Origin: Gammaproteobacteria bacterium
GTDB taxonomy: Bacteria > Pseudomonadota > Gammaproteobacteria > Pseudomonadales > JADFDG01
Length of the DNA stretch: 64,000 nucleotides
NCBI GenBank assembly: GCA_018262975.1
Contig: JADFDG010000003.1
Span: forward strand, 124,001-188,000
Direction of reading: 5' to 3'
Shown: piece by piece, positions 17,343 to 25,011 of the stretch
Numbering within the stretch: the first letter of the stretch is position 1
How the letters are laid out: each line of letters starts with the position of its first letter
Position numbers and translations under genes: made by a program
The notes under the pieces: model-generated
The model's database searches: none
What the model was told of the DNA's origin: nothing
What the model saw: the letters and a program-made list of their open reading frames with translations, nothing else

Positions 17343-18743
17343 ATGGCCAAGATCACCTTCGTCGGTGCCGCCCAGGAAGTCACCGGCTCCTGCTATCTCA
17401 TCGAGACCGGCAAGACCCGCGTGTTGCTCGACTGCGGGATGCGCCAGGGCGAAGACGACGTCAAGCACCTGCGCAAGCAGCGCTTCCCGTTCTCGCCGCG
17501 CGCCATCGACGCGGTGGTGCTGTCGCACGCGCACCTGGACCACTCGGGCATGTTGCCGCGCCTGGTGCACGAGGGCTTCAAGGGTCCGATCTTCTGCACC
17601 CCGGCCACGCGCAACCTTCTGGCCATCATGCTGGAGGATGCCGCCAACCTGTACCTGCGCGACCTCGAGTGGGACAACAAGCGGGCCCGCCGCGCCGGCC
17701 GCCGCGAAGAGGCACCGCTGTACGAGATGGAGGACGTGCTGCGCGTGCTGGAGTTGTGCGAACCGGTCGACTACCACGAGTGCCGGCCCGTGCGCGACGA
17801 CATCAAGGCGTGCTTCTACGATGCCGGGCACATCCTCGGCTCCGCCATCGTCGAGCTGACCATGAACGGCAACGGCAAGGTCCACACGCTGGTGTTTTCC
17901 GGCGACCTCGGTTCGCGCGACGCCGTGCTGATGCAGGAGCCGGAGACGCTGGAGAAGGCCGACGTGCTGCTGATGGAAGGAACCTACGGCAATCGCAACC
18001 ACCGCGGGCACGCCGAAACCTACGAGGAATTCGCGCAGGTGCTCGCGCAGGCCTGGAAGCAGCGCGGCACCGTGCTGATCCCGTCGTTTGCCGTGGGTCG
18101 AACCCAGGAAGTGCTGTTCTACCTGGGCAAGCTCTACCACGAGGGGCGTCTCGATGGCTGGCAGGTGTTCCTCGATTCGCCCATGGCCATCGAGGTGACG
18201 CGGCTGTACGAGCAATACCTGGACACGCTCGACCAGCAGGACGTCGGACTGATGGAGAAGCACCGCGGCGCCTCGTTCGAATCCTTCCTGCCGGTGCTCA
18301 AGCTCTCGCAGGGCACCGAGGATTCCATGGCCATCAACCGCATTTCCGGCGGCGCGATCATCATCGCCGGCAGCGGCATGTGCTCGGGCGGGCGTATCCG
18401 CCACCACCTCAAGCACCGCATCTGGCAGCAGAACACCCACCTGGTGTTCGTGGGCTTCCAGGCGCGTGGCACCCTCGGTCGCCAGCTGGTGGATGGTGCG
18501 AAATACGTGAAGATATTCGGCGAGCGCTACGCGGTGAACGCGCACGTGCATACGCTGGGTGGTTTCTCCGCGCACGCCGGCCAGAACGAGCTGGTGGCGT
18601 GGGCCGCGAACTTCAACAGCAGTCCGCGCGTGCAGCTGGTGCACGGTGAACCGGAGGCCCTGGGTGCGCTGTCCGAGAAGCTGTGGAAGGACAAGGGCAT
18701 CGTCGCCGATATCCCGGCGCCCGGTTCCACCCTGCACCTGTAG
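17343..18743 (+). CDS. beta-CASP family metallo-hydrolase (RNA-processing type)
   Basis: A 466-residue MBL-fold protein of the beta-CASP group, which includes RNA endonucleases and 3'-end processing factors. The metal-binding motif HAHLDHSG is at residues 62-69, and further conserved pieces are DAGHILGS, VFSGDLGS and the segment SGMCSGGRIRHHL. The C-terminal part (VHTLGGFSAHAGQNEL, then VHGE) completes the RMMBL domain. The cellular role of the proteobacterial members is uncertain. It is followed six bases later by a Usp-like gene. Confidence 0.88.
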   Translation: MAKITFVGAAQEVTGSCYLIETGKTRVLLDCGMRQGEDDVKHLRKQRFPFSPRAIDAVVLSHAHLDHSGMLPRLVHEGFKGPIFCTPATRNLLAIMLEDAANLYLRDLEWDNKRARRAGRREEAPLYEMEDVLRVLELCEPVDYHECRPVRDDIKACFYDAGHILGSAIVELTMNGNGKVHTLVFSGDLGSRDAVLMQEPETLEKADVLLMEGTYGNRNHRGHAETYEEFAQVLAQAWKQRGTVLIPSFAVGRTQEVLFYLGKLYHEGRLDGWQVFLDSPMAIEVTRLYEQYLDTLDQQDVGLMEKHRGASFESFLPVLKLSQGTEDSMAINRISGGAIIIAGSGMCSGGRIRHHLKHRIWQQNTHLVFVGFQARGTLGRQLVDGAKYVKIFGERYAVNAHVHTLGGFSAHAGQNELVAWAANFNSSPRVQLVHGEPEALGALSEKLWKDKGIVADIPAPGSTLHL

Positions 18744-18749
18744 CGCATC

Positions 18750-19184
18750 ATGGCCACCCTGATGCCGTGCCGTCGCGTCCTGGTGCTGGTGCCGCCGGGC
18801 GTGCACGGTGCGCCGGTATCGTCGGCGGTGGCGCGTGCCGTGGAAGCGGCGTTGCCGGCCGGCGCGGGCGCGGTGTCGGTGGATGCGACCGTGGCGCCGC
18901 TGGTGCACGTGGTGGCCTGCGAGGCGGATATCGATACCGACGTGGTACTGCGCGAGGCGCGGCTGGCGGATGCCGCCAGCTGGTTGCAGGCGGCGGTGGC
19001 CCGCATCGACAGTCGTGGTGTCGATATCACCTGGGAGGCCGTGCCGGCCCCGGATGTGGCCGACTGGGCCATCACCTGCGTGACGTCCGGCCGCTTCGAT
19101 GCGCTGGTACTGGCAGGCGACGATGCCGGCATGGCGTCGTCGCTGCGAGCCGCACTGGCGGTGCCGGTACTGGCCGGCGGTTGA
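18750..19184 (+). CDS. possible universal-stress-protein-like domain protein
   Basis: A 144-residue soluble protein. It begins with a beta strand (RRVLVLVPPG) and later has a helix, the strand DITWEAVP, the segment GRFDALVLAGDDAGM and a final strand with LAVPVLAGG. This order resembles the alpha/beta UspA fold, but the ATP-binding GxxG-S/T motif is not clear. It lies six bases after the metallo-hydrolase gene and is probably co-transcribed with it. The assignment is tentative. Confidence 0.5.
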   Translation: MATLMPCRRVLVLVPPGVHGAPVSSAVARAVEAALPAGAGAVSVDATVAPLVHVVACEADIDTDVVLREARLADAASWLQAAVARIDSRGVDITWEAVPAPDVADWAITCVTSGRFDALVLAGDDAGMASSLRAALAVPVLAGG

Positions 19185-19209
19185 AATCCGCGCGCCGGCG
19201 ACGGCCTGC

Positions 19210-22200
19210 TCAGGCCCGTGGGTCGTGCGCGCGTTCTTCCGCGGCCAGGCGCGCCGCGGTGGCGCCCGGCGAACTCGCCTGCCGGCACAGCAACGCATAG
19301 GCCGCCGGCACCACGAACAGCGTGAGCGCGGTGGCGAAACTCACGCCCCAGAACACCACCACCCCGAGGTTGGCACGCGCTTCCGCGCCCGCGCCGCTGG
19401 CCAGCAGCAACGGCACCGCGCCGGCCACGGTGGCGATGGACGTCATCAGGATCGGGCGCAGGCGGATGCGGGCCGCGTCGAGCAGGGCATCACGGAACGC
19501 CAGTCCGGCGTCGCGGCGCTGGTTGGCGAACTCGACGATCAGGATGCCGTTCTTGGCCACCAGCCCGATCAGCATCACGATGCCGATCTGCGAGTAGATG
19601 TTCAGTGAATAACCACCGGCAAACAGGGCGGCGAGCGCACCGAACACCGCCAGCGGCACGGTGGTGAGGATGGCTGCCGGTTGCACGAAGCTCTCGAACT
19701 GCGCGGCCAGCACCAGGAACACCACCAGCAGGGCCACCGCGAAGGTGATGTACAGGGCGGTGCCGGATTCCTTCAGCTCGCGCGAATCGCCCTTGTACGA
19801 CAGGCGTGCGGTGGCCGGCAGTTCCTCGGCGGCGATGCCCTCGATGTACGCCAGCGCTTCGCCCAGCGTATAGCCCGGCGCCAGGCCGGCGGTGATGGTG
19901 ATGCTGCGCAGGCGGTCGTAGCGGTTGTAGGTGGCGGCGCTCGATGATTCGCGCGTGGTGACGAGGCTGGCCAGCGGGACCAGCGCGCCGTTGCCGGCAC
20001 GCACGTGGATGCCGGACACGTCCTGCGGCGAGCTGCGCTGGTCCGCGGGTGCCTGCAGCAGCACGTCGTACTCCTCGCCGCCGTCCTGCCAGGTGGTGAC
20101 GCGGCGGCCGGCGAGCAGCGTTTCCAGTGCGCGGGCCACGGTGTCCACCCGCACGCCAAGGTCGGCGGCGCGATCGAGGTCCACCGCCAGTTCCAGGGTC
20201 GGCTTGGTGTCCTTGAAGTCGGAGTCGACGCGGGTGATGCGCGGGTTCTCCGCGTTGATGCGCGCCACCAGCCGGTCGCGCCATTGCACCAGTTCCGCGT
20301 AGCTGCTGCCGCCCAGCACCACCTGTACCGGCTGGCCATAGCCGGTGCCGAAACCCGAGCGTTGCACGGTGACCGCGCGGATGCCCGGCAGTGCCGCCAG
20401 TTCACGGCCGATGTCGTCGGCGATGGCGTCGGCCGGTCGCTCGCGGTCGCGCCAGTCCACCAGCGACACCATGGCGTTGCCGGTGTTCACCGCGTTGCCG
20501 CCGCCGAAGCCCGGCACGCGCACCAGCATGCGATCGATCTCGCCGGCGCCGACGTGACCAAGCAGGATGCGCTCGACTTCGTCCATGTAGCGCGTGGTGT
20601 AGGCGAAGCTGGCGCCTTCCGGCGCGGTGGCCTGCACCATGAATTGCCCGCGGTCCTCGCGTGGCGTGAATTCACGCGGCAGCCACAGGAACAGCAGCAC
20701 CGCGCCGGCCACCAGCGCCAGCATCAGCGCGCCGGTCAACCACGGCCGGTCCACTACCGCACCCAGGCGACGGCCATAAGCACCTGACAGCGCGCTCATG
20801 CCGCGGTCGATGCCGCGCGCCAGCGCGCCCTGTCCGCCGTGCGCGCGCAGCAGCCAGGCACACAGCACCGGCGACAAGGTCAGGGCCACCAGCGCCGAGC
20901 AGAACACCGACGCCGCCAGGGCCAGCGCGAACTCGCTGAACAGGCGGCCGACGTTGCCCTCGAGGAAGGCCAGCGGGGTGAACACCGCGATCAGCACCGC
21001 GGTGGTGGCCACCACCGCGAAACCCACTTCGCGGGTGCCGCGGAACGCCGCCAGCAATGGCGGTTCGCCGTCCACCAGCCGGCGGTGGATGTTCTCGACC
21101 ACCACGATGGTGTCGTCCACCACCAGGCCGATGGCCAGCACCAGCGCCAGCAGCGTGAGGATGTTGATCGAGAATCCGAAGGCGTCGAGGAAGATGAACG
21201 AGGCGATGAGCGACACCGGCACCGTTGCCGCCGGCACCAGCGTGGCGCGCCAGTCGCCGAGGAACAGGAAGATCACCGCCACCACCAGCAGGCCTGCCAC
21301 CAGCAGCGTCAGCACCACCTCGTTGAGCGACGCCTCGATGAACAGCGAGAAGTCGGAGTTCACGCGGATGCGCATGCCGTCCGGCAGCGTGGCGGCGATG
21401 CGCTCCATTTCCGCCTTGGCGCCGCGCGTCACGTCCAGGGTGTTGGCGGTGGACTGCTTGATGATGCCGAGGCCGACCGCCGGCTGGCCGTTGGCGCGGA
21501 ACAGCGTGCGTGCTTCGGCCGGTGCCACCTCGATGCGCGCGATGTCGCCCAGCCGCACCGGGTAGCCGTTGGCGCCGCGGCTGATGACCAGGCGGGCGAA
21601 GTCCTCGGCATTGCGGAAGGCCCGCGCGGTGCGCAGCGTGTATTCGCGGTCCACCGATTCCAGCAGGCCGGCCGGGCGCTCGACGTTCTGTGCCGCCAGC
21701 GCCTGTTCGACATCGTCGACGGTGAGGTTGCGCGCGGCGAGCGCGCGCGGGTCCAGCCAGACGCGCATGGCCGGGCTGCGATCGCCGCCGATGCGTACCG
21801 CCGATACACCGTCGAGCGTGCCGAAGCGGTCGACCAGGTAGCGCTCGGCGTAGGCGGTGAGCTGCATGGGCGTCAGCGTGTCGCTGGACAGCACCATCCA
21901 GATCACCGGGTTGGCATCGACGTCGGCCTTGGAGACCTCGGGCGGTTCGGCCTCGTCGGGCAGGTCGTTGAGCACGCGTGACACGCGATCGCGCACGTCG
22001 TTGGCGGCGGCATCGATGTCGCGCGCGAGGCTGAACTCGATGGTGATGGTGGAACGGCCGTCGCGGCTGGTGGATGCCAGCGAACGGATGCCCTCGATGC
22101 CGGCGATCTGGTCTTCCAGCACCTGCGTGACCTTGGTCTCGACGATCTCCGCCGAGGCGCCCGGGTAATCGGTGTTCACCGACACCACCGGTGGATCGAT

Positions 22201-22314
22201 GTCCGGGTATTCGCGCACCGGGATGCCGCCGAGGGCGAACAGGCCGAACACCAGCAGCAACAGGTTGGCCACCACCGCCATCACCGGGCGGCGCACGGCC
22301 AGGTCGGAGAGCAT
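19210..22314 (-). CDS. RND efflux transporter, inner-membrane pump subunit
   Basis: A 1034-residue HAE1-type RND pump related to AcrB/MexB. It starts MLSDLAVRRPVMAVVANLLL, has the long periplasmic loop beginning REYPDIDPPVVSV, and carries the proton-relay segment GLVVDDTIVVVENIHR near residue 400. A second set of membrane helices comes after about residue 850. The ATG at 22314 overlaps the stop of the adaptor gene by one base (TGATG). Together with the adaptor it would export toxic compounds; an outer-membrane channel gene is not in the window. Confidence 0.92.
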   Translation of the reverse strand: MLSDLAVRRPVMAVVANLLLLVFGLFALGGIPVREYPDIDPPVVSVNTDYPGASAEIVETKVTQVLEDQIAGIEGIRSLASTSRDGRSTITIEFSLARDIDAAANDVRDRVSRVLNDLPDEAEPPEVSKADVDANPVIWMVLSSDTLTPMQLTAYAERYLVDRFGTLDGVSAVRIGGDRSPAMRVWLDPRALAARNLTVDDVEQALAAQNVERPAGLLESVDREYTLRTARAFRNAEDFARLVISRGANGYPVRLGDIARIEVAPAEARTLFRANGQPAVGLGIIKQSTANTLDVTRGAKAEMERIAATLPDGMRIRVNSDFSLFIEASLNEVVLTLLVAGLLVVAVIFLFLGDWRATLVPAATVPVSLIASFIFLDAFGFSINILTLLALVLAIGLVVDDTIVVVENIHRRLVDGEPPLLAAFRGTREVGFAVVATTAVLIAVFTPLAFLEGNVGRLFSEFALALAASVFCSALVALTLSPVLCAWLLRAHGGQGALARGIDRGMSALSGAYGRRLGAVVDRPWLTGALMLALVAGAVLLFLWLPREFTPREDRGQFMVQATAPEGASFAYTTRYMDEVERILLGHVGAGEIDRMLVRVPGFGGGNAVNTGNAMVSLVDWRDRERPADAIADDIGRELAALPGIRAVTVQRSGFGTGYGQPVQVVLGGSSYAELVQWRDRLVARINAENPRITRVDSDFKDTKPTLELAVDLDRAADLGVRVDTVARALETLLAGRRVTTWQDGGEEYDVLLQAPADQRSSPQDVSGIHVRAGNGALVPLASLVTTRESSSAATYNRYDRLRSITITAGLAPGYTLGEALAYIEGIAAEELPATARLSYKGDSRELKESGTALYITFAVALLVVFLVLAAQFESFVQPAAILTTVPLAVFGALAALFAGGYSLNIYSQIGIVMLIGLVAKNGILIVEFANQRRDAGLAFRDALLDAARIRLRPILMTSIATVAGAVPLLLASGAGAEARANLGVVVFWGVSFATALTLFVVPAAYALLCRQASSPGATAARLAAEERAHDPRA

Positions 22315-23423
22315 CACGGCGTGTTGCCCCCGCCGGAGCCCTCGGCCGCGCTGCGTGCCACGACGGCGCGGCCTTCGCGCAGGTTGCCCTGGCCCTCCAC
22401 CACCACGCGGTCGCCGGCCGCCAGCCCGGCAATGATCTCCACTTCGCCGTCGCGGCGCACGCCGGTGGACACCTCCACGCGCGCGGCCTGACCGGCCTCG
22501 TTGACGCGCCACGCGTACTGGCGGGCGTTTTCCGGCAGCAGCGCGGCTTCCGGCACGAACAGCGCGCTGCGCGGGCGCGCTGGCGCGTTCACGGTGAGCA
22601 GCATGCCCGGCTTGAGCTTGCGGTCGCGGTTGTCGATGCGTGCCTGCACGGTGACCGCGCGCGTGCCCGGGTCCACGCGCGTGTCCACCAGCGTGATGGT
22701 GCCGCTGAAGGCCTGCTGCGGCCAGGCCGCCGAGTGCGCGCTGACCTGCGAGCCCGGGGCGAGCAGGCCGGCCAGCGTTTCCGGCACGGCGAAGTCGGCG
22801 CGCAGGCTGTCGATGGCGTCGAGCGTGACGATCGGATTGCCCGGTTGCACCAGTGCGCCCTCGCTCACCTGGCGGAAGCCGAGTACGCCGGCGAACGGCG
22901 CGCGCAGCGTGCGCAGCTCCAGGCGCACTTGCGCCAGCCGCAGGCGCGCCTCGGCGGCGGCCAGCGCCTGCGCGGCGGTGTCGTGTTCCTCGCGGGACAC
23001 CAGGCCCTTGCCGAGCAGGTCGCGCACGCGTTCGAAGCGCGTGCGCTCGATGCCGGCATTGGCCTGGGCGGCGGCCAGTTCGGCGCGCTCCTCGTCATCC
23101 TCCAGGCGCAGCAGCACCGCGCCGGCCGGGGTGTGGGCGCCTTCGCGGAAAAGGATCGCGCGCACGCGGCCGCTGGCCGGGGCGGTGAGGGTGACCGCCT
23201 CGCGGGCACGCAGGGTGGCGATGCCGTCCACCGGTTGGGCGAAGTCGCGGGCGGTGACCGTGGCCATCACCACGGTGGCCGGGCCGTCCTTGCCGGCGGG
23301 TCCCTTGCTGGCCGGCGGTGGTTCGGCGGAGCAGGCGGCCAGCATGCTGGCCACCAGGCCAGCCGCCACGCCAGCCATCAGGCCGGCAGCCAGCTGCCGC
23401 CGGGATTTTTCCATGACGCTCAT
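22314..23423 (-). CDS. RND efflux periplasmic adaptor lipoprotein
   Basis: A 369-residue membrane-fusion protein. The start MSVMEKSRRQ at 23423 has GGAG about 13 bases upstream; a second ATG three codons later is too far from it. The signal peptide ends with lipobox LAAC (Cys31). The order lipoyl half (TLTAPASGRVRAILFREG), coiled coil (about residues 110-160), second lipoyl half (LRAPFAGVLGFRQVSEGALV) and beta-barrel is that of MexA/AcrA relatives. It is the first gene of a two-gene unit with the RND pump. Confidence 0.9.
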   Translation of the reverse strand: MSVMEKSRRQLAAGLMAGVAAGLVASMLAACSAEPPPASKGPAGKDGPATVVMATVTARDFAQPVDGIATLRAREAVTLTAPASGRVRAILFREGAHTPAGAVLLRLEDDEERAELAAAQANAGIERTRFERVRDLLGKGLVSREEHDTAAQALAAAEARLRLAQVRLELRTLRAPFAGVLGFRQVSEGALVQPGNPIVTLDAIDSLRADFAVPETLAGLLAPGSQVSAHSAAWPQQAFSGTITLVDTRVDPGTRAVTVQARIDNRDRKLKPGMLLTVNAPARPRSALFVPEAALLPENARQYAWRVNEAGQAARVEVSTGVRRDGEVEIIAGLAAGDRVVVEGQGNLREGRAVVARSAAEGSGGGNTP

Positions 23424-23495
23424 GGGGGTACTCGCTCCGTTGCGTATCCGCCTATAGACCACGGGCACGGTGAAAGTTGCAACGGGCAATTGCGC

Positions 23496-23540
23496 AAGAA
23501 AAAAGAAGGGCGGCACCTCCTCGTACGAAGAGGGCCGCCC
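23496..23540 (-). terminator. terminator downstream of nrdB
   Basis: On the minus strand GGGCGGC pairs with GCCGCCC around an inner stem CCTC/GAGG, followed by TTCTTTTTTCTT. It lies 35 bases after the nrdB stop and ends the nrdA-nrdB transcript. Confidence 0.8.
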
Positions 23541-23574
23541 CCGCGTGCTACCCGCACGTCGAACCGTTAAAGCA

Positions 23575-24918
23575 TCACTCCCAGGTCAGCGCGCCACCGG
23601 TCTGGTACTCGGTGACCCGGGTCTCGAAGAAGTTCTTCTCCTTGCGCAGGTCCATCACTTCGCTCATCCACGGGAACGGGTTCTGCGCGCCCGGGAATTG
23701 CTCCTTGAGGCCCAGCTGCGCCAGGCGCCTGTTGGCGATGAACTGCAGGTACTCCTCCATCATTGCCGCGTTCATGCCCAGCACGCCGCGCGGCATGGTG
23801 TCGCGCGCGTACTGGATCTCGAGCTCGGTGCCCTCGAGGATCATCTGGGTGGCCTTGTCCTGCATCTCGGCGTCCCACAGGTGCGGGTTCTCGAGCTTGA
23901 TCTGGTTGATCATGTCCACGCCGAAGTTCACGTGCATGGATTCGTCGCGCAGGATGTACTGGAACTGCTCGGCCACGCCGGTCATCTTGTTGCGGCGGCC
24001 CATGGACAGGATCTGGGTGAAGCCGCAGTAGAAGAAGATGCCTTCCAGCACGCAGTAGAACGCGATCAGGTTCTGCAGCAGCTGCTTGTCGGTCTCCACC
24101 GTGCCGGTGGTGAACTGCGGGTCGGAGATCTCGCGGGTGTACTGGATGCCCCACTGCGCCTTTTTCGCGACGGCCGGGATCTCGTGGTACATGTTGAAGA
24201 TCTCGCCCTCGTCCATGCCCAGCGACTCGATGCAGTACTGGTAGGCGTGGGTGTGGATCGCCTCCTCGAAGGACTGGCGCAGGATGTACTGGCGGCACTC
24301 CGGGTTGGTGATCAGGCGGTAGGTCGCCAGCACCAGGTTGTTCGCCACCAGCGAGTCGGCGGTGGAGAAGAAGCCCAGCGAGCGCTTGACGATGCGGCGC
24401 TCGTCATCGGAGAGGCCTTCCGGCGTCTTCCACATGGCGATGTCCGCGCTCATGTTCACTTCCTGCGGCATCCAGTGGTTGGCGCAGCCGTCGAGGTACT
24501 TCTGCCAGGCCCAGTCGTACTTGAACGGCACCAGCTGGTTGAGGTCGGCGCGGCAGTTGATCATGCGCTTGTCGTCCACGCGCACGCGGGTGGACTTGCC
24601 GGTGATCTCGGCCTCGCCCTCGCGCACGTCCATGTTCTCCACCGCGGCGCGCGCACGCTCCAGCGGCGAGCCGGACGGCTGCGTCCACGGCTGCTTCGGT
24701 GCCGCCGGGCGGGCGGCCGGCGCCGGGGCTACCGCTCGCTCGGCGTGCCCGGCTCGGGCGGGAGCAGCCACTGCTGCTGCCGGTGCCGGCGCTGCAGGCG
24801 CTGGTGCCTTTTCTGCAACAGGCGGCGCTGGCGGCTGTGCGCGCGGCATGACCTTTTCGTCGGCATTGAAATCATCCCAGCTGAGCATCGGTTCGTCCTC
24901 GTACTTCTGGTCACTCAT
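23575..24918 (-). CDS. nrdB: class Ia ribonucleotide reductase beta subunit
   Basis: A 447-residue small subunit that carries the diiron-tyrosyl radical. The segment [13 protein letters not shown] contains the metal ligands and, four residues after His, the radical tyrosine; DESMH supplies further ligands. The C-terminus [18 protein letters not shown] ends in the tail that binds NrdA. The first 90 residues are an Ala/Pro-rich extension beginning with MLSWDD after ten residues; Pseudomonas NrdB has a similar extension, while E. coli NrdB lacks it. It lies 93 bases after nrdA, with two REP copies between. Confidence 0.95.
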   Translation of the reverse strand: MSDQKYEDEPMLSWDDFNADEKVMPRAQPPAPPVAEKAPAPAAPAPAAAVAAPARAGHAERAVAPAPAARPAAPKQPWTQPSGSPLERARAAVENMDVREGEAEITGKSTRVRVDDKRMINCRADLNQLVPFKYDWAWQKYLDGCANHWMPQEVNMSADIAMWKTPEGLSDDERRIVKRSLGFFSTADSLVANNLVLATYRLITNPECRQYILRQSFEEAIHTHAYQYCIESLGMDEGEIFNMYHEIPAVAKKAQWGIQYTREISDPQFTTGTVETDKQLLQNLIAFYCVLEGIFFYCGFTQILSMGRRNKMTGVAEQFQYILRDESMHVNFGVDMINQIKLENPHLWDAEMQDKATQMILEGTELEIQYARDTMPRGVLGMNAAMMEEYLQFIANRRLAQLGLKEQFPGAQNPFPWMSEVMDLRKEKNFFETRVTEYQTGGALTWE

Positions 24919-24945
24919 GTCTGTTCAGTCCTGCGTCCCGGTGGG

Positions 24946-24969
24946 TCGGGGGCATGGCCCCCTCGCTAC
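24946..24969 (-). repeat. REP element, canonical copy between nrdA and nrdB
   Basis: A perfect 24-base copy of the repeat family, GTAGCGA head form, read on the minus strand: head, GGGGGC, CAT, GCCCCC, GA. It sits between two co-transcribed genes and may shape mRNA stability there. Confidence 0.8.
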
Positions 24970-24979
24970 AGGTGAGCGG

Positions 24980-25005
24980 TCGGGGGCAGGGCCCCCGGTC
25001 GCTAC
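24980..25005 (-). repeat. REP element, variant copy between nrdA and nrdB
   Basis: A 26-base variant in the same orientation as its neighbour ten bases away. The hairpin GGGGGC/GCCCCC is kept, with two or three extra bases between stem and head. Confidence 0.65.
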
Positions 25006-25011
25006 GGGGGA

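Noticed and set aside
20839-21981. Long plus-strand frame opposite the RND pump
   Set aside because: Arg/Gln/His-rich shadow of a well-supported pump gene.
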